From assembly GCF_036785885.1 (NCBI RefSeq), contig NC_092312.1, positions 15,580,001 to 15,644,000 of the forward strand: DNA of 64,000 nt. The letters run 5' to 3'. The translations under genes were made by a program, and so were the position numbers. The notes below the pieces were generated by a model that saw nothing but the letters and a program-made list of their open reading frames with translations, did not search any database and was not told the DNA's origin. This DNA is from Coffea arabica (taxonomy: Eukaryota; Streptophyta; Magnoliopsida; Gentianales; Rubiaceae). Below, piece after piece: positions 61,656 to 64,000 of the stretch (positions within the stretch are counted from its first letter, which is position 1; every line of letters starts with the position of its first letter).

Positions 61656-63252
61656 ATGTTAGGAAACAACATCTTATCCAATCCTCCAAATTTTATTGGT
61701 GACAACTACCAAATTTGGGTTGTCAAAATGAAATCCTATTTGGTGGCGGGTGATATTTGGGATGTGGTGGAAACAAATTTAGTTCTTGAATTGTCAGAAT
61801 ATCCAACTATTGCAGAGATAAGAGTTCATAGAGATGCAGTAAAAAAGAGATAAAAAATCATGACGTACATTTATTCAGCAATTTTTAATACAGTATTCAT
61901 AAAAATTATGGCTTGTGAAATTGCAAAAGAAGCTTAGGATACTCTCAAGGTGACTTTTCAAGATAATGACAGAACAGAACAGAACAGATGCAAGTCTTGA
62001 ATCTTAGGAGAGAATTTGAACTCTTTAGGATGAAAAGTACAAAAAACATTAAAAAGTACTCTGATAGACTCTTAAATATTGTGAACAAAATCAGATTGAT
62101 TGGAGAACAACTTTCGGATAACATAATTATGGAGAAAGTCTTGGTGAGTTTACTACAAAGAGTTTAAGTCAAGATTTCTTTTGTTGAAGATTCAAGGGAT
62201 CTCTCTCAAATGACCTTATTAGAATTGATCAATGCTTTAGAAGCATCAGAACAAAGACGAGTCATAAGAATTAAAGAAGTCATTAAAGGTGTTTTTCAAG
62301 CAATAAATAAAGATCAAATTCGACAAAGTGACAAAAACAATCAAGAGAAAAATAGCAAAGATAAAAAGAAAACTGGCAAAAGTTCTCCATATTCACACGG
62401 TAAGAAAATCTCACATCTTTCAATATATTGTTGGTTTAAACCTAACATTTAATGTAAGTTTTGTAAGCAAATGGGACATATGAAGAAAGTGTACAATAAT
62501 TAAGGAAAAAGAGGACATCAAGGCCAAATGATTGATGAAGATGCGGAGCAACTTTTCATGGCCACTTGTTTGCAAGCAATAATTTCAGTACTGAAACTTG
62601 ACTAATAGATAGTGATTGCACTCATCACATGGCATATGATGAATTTCTATTTAGAAAATTTGACAAATCGCAAATCTTCAAAGTCAAAATTGGAAATGGA
62701 GGTTATATTGAGGTGAAAGGCAAATGTAGTGTTGCTGTTGATTATGGTTCTGGTACTAAAATTATTTCTCATATTTTGTATGTACTTGAAATTAATCAAA
62801 ATTTGTAAAGTGTTAAACAGCTATTGAAGAAGAATTATTCTATCATCTTCAAAAATAGGACTTGTGTTATATATAATCCCGTTGGGAATGAGTCTTTCTC
62901 AATGAAACTAAAAGACAAAAAATTTTCTTTGAATTTGTCAGAAATTGGCAATTCTAAAGTACAGTATCGTGAACTAAAAAATTTAGATGTTGCTAAAATT
63001 CAGGAAGAAATCATTGATGAGGCAATTGAAGGAGCTTACGTTGTGAAGGTTCATGAAAAGCTATCCAAAGATAATGGGGGTGACAAAGTTGATAAAAAAA
63101 CCATACAAAAATTTGAAAAATTGTTTTATATCTGTAATAACAATCATTTTTTGTATTGTGAATTTCTTCTTCACGCTCGTCTATTATGTATAGGAGTTTC
63201 ACTTTCAAGTTGTAAAGAAATCATTTGGATATATCAGAAAATTTGGTGTTGA
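61656..63252 (+). pseudogene. Copia gag-pol remnant
   Basis: The frame starting at 61,656 (PPNFIGDNYQIWVVKMKSYL) is the N-terminal gag domain of Copia elements (DUF4219/UBN2 type). In-frame stops and shifts follow at 61,851, 61,936 and beyond. A zinc knuckle at about 62,456-62,500 reads CKFCKQMGHMKKVY, with the last Cys replaced by Tyr. A protease-like segment at about 62,608 reads DSDCTHHM where the family has DSGCTNHM. A pre-integrase-like part follows at 62,815-62,960 (SVKQLLKKNYSIIF). Integrase core, RT and RNase H are missing, so it is dead. Confidence 0.85.
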
Positions 63253-63370
63253 AAAACATTGCAAGATTGATGATCAGATTGCAGACATTTTTATGGAAGT
63301 CTTGTCCAAAACAAGATTCAAAAATTTGAGAAGCCAATTCAAAATTTGCAACAAAAGTGACAAGAAAGAG

Positions 63371-63712
63371 TGTTAATATTAGATTATGTTTGATATCAAA
63401 ATAATTTAGTTAGTAGAAGAATAAGTTTTGTTAAGATATTTGTTCAAATATATATATATATTTGTTAATAAATATTTTATCTATGATTTATTACGTAAAA
63501 TATCATGTTATCAAATAGTTTTTGGTTGATGTTTTTGTTAAGATTTTTTAGAGAATTATTAGCTGAATTGTATTGATTTATTTCCTTGTAAACACTATAA
63601 ATAGGTGTTTATGAATGAAGAAACAAGTTTATTTTTTAACTTCATACAAATCTTTTATAAGCCATTTTTGTAACATTAAAGTGCTGTTACTAATTTATGC
63701 CTCAAAAAGCCA
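63371..63712 (+). repeat. 3' LTR
   Basis: Starts tgttaatatt after a purine-rich caagaaagag stretch (weak polypurine tract, 63361-63370) and ends caaaaagcca. Confidence 0.8.
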
Positions 63713-64000
63713 GCACTCTGTCAACTGGTTTTATACCTTCCAGATTAACGACATATTTCTATTATTTTCTCTTGCATGTGTCAACAAACCTTTCCGCTAT
63801 TAGTAAGTGCTATCAGCATGTTGAGATCACCCTGTTATGTCTTTGTAAGCCGGATACCAGAACAAATTAACAGTACTACGTAGTATACATGATATTTAGA
63901 CACCGACATCTGCGTTCGTTCAGCATATGAGGGCCACCAGTTTTGGCCCTTGTAGCATCATAAATCCTAATGCACAAATCGATGGGTCTAACAACCGTTC
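63713..64000. other. Right-edge intergenic DNA
   Basis: Unique-looking sequence after the Copia-type element; no gene or repeat recognised. Confidence 0.5.

Larger units (their letters stand above)
61176..63712 (+). mobile_element. Decayed, internally deleted Copia-type LTR element
   Basis: Two direct LTRs (61176-61536 and 63371-63712) share tttgatatcaaaataattt and many later words and have TG...CA ends. Just inside the left LTR, tggtatcaagagcc (61542-61555) matches the initiator tRNA-Met primer site used by plant Copia elements. The internal 1.83 kb holds gag, zinc-knuckle, protease and pre-integrase remnants but no integrase, reverse transcriptase or RNase H. LTR divergence is substantial (roughly 15% by eye), so it is old. 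A target duplication is not visible. Confidence 0.88.

Noticed and set aside
1-64000. CRISPR arrays, operons, rRNA or tRNA genes
   Set aside because: The window is plant nuclear DNA; no regularly spaced repeats of CRISPR type and no tRNA or rRNA sequence was recognised by eye. A tRNAscan run would be needed to exclude tRNAs fully.

Overview
This is nuclear DNA of a flowering plant. It is AT-rich, with GT-AG introns, LTR, LINE and MITE insertions, and plant-specific families (XIP aquaporin, MRL1, SAUR, HVA22). XIP genes are absent from Brassicaceae and monocots, so a non-Brassicaceae eudicot is likely; an asterid is my guess only. All exon boundaries below were read by hand from splice sites, frame continuity and family similarity.

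Left third (1 to about 28.3 kb): a tandem segmental duplication. Copy A (about 1-10.8 kb) and copy B (about 12.7-25.3 kb) each carry upstream noncoding DNA, an intact three-exon XIP aquaporin gene (+), a decayed relic of another XIP gene, and an EF-hand gene (-). In copy B the EF-hand gene is complete and extends beyond the duplicated unit to 28,258. In copy A only the last three exons exist, and they are broken. Insertions after the duplication can be dated because each copy shows the other's empty site: a 1.14 kb hAT-like element in copy A; in copy B a 587-bp hAT-like MITE, a second small MITE split by a 3.2 kb solo LTR, and a 5'-truncated LINE. A 780-bp near-perfect palindrome lies between the copies.

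Middle (28.3-49.4 kb): an HVA22-like gene (-, five exons, with a MITE in its last intron), a 591-bp hAT-like MITE with a perfect 8-bp target duplication, then MRL1 (+, 19 exons, about 1,101 aa), a PPR protein for chloroplast rbcL transcripts. MRL1 intron 9 is enlarged by a long-TIR element that hosts a PIF/Harbinger-like element, which in turn carries a fragment of a patatin-like phospholipase gene.

Right (49.4-64 kb): three intronless SAUR genes (-), each with a TATA box. MRL1 beside a SAUR cluster matches Arabidopsis chromosome 4 (MRL1 At4g34830 next to SAURs At4g34750-At4g34810). A decayed, internally deleted Copia-type LTR element lies at 61.2-63.7 kb. Much of the remaining DNA is intergenic with no gene that I can support.

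The genes do not form one pathway. They are a syntenic set with a locally expanded aquaporin.
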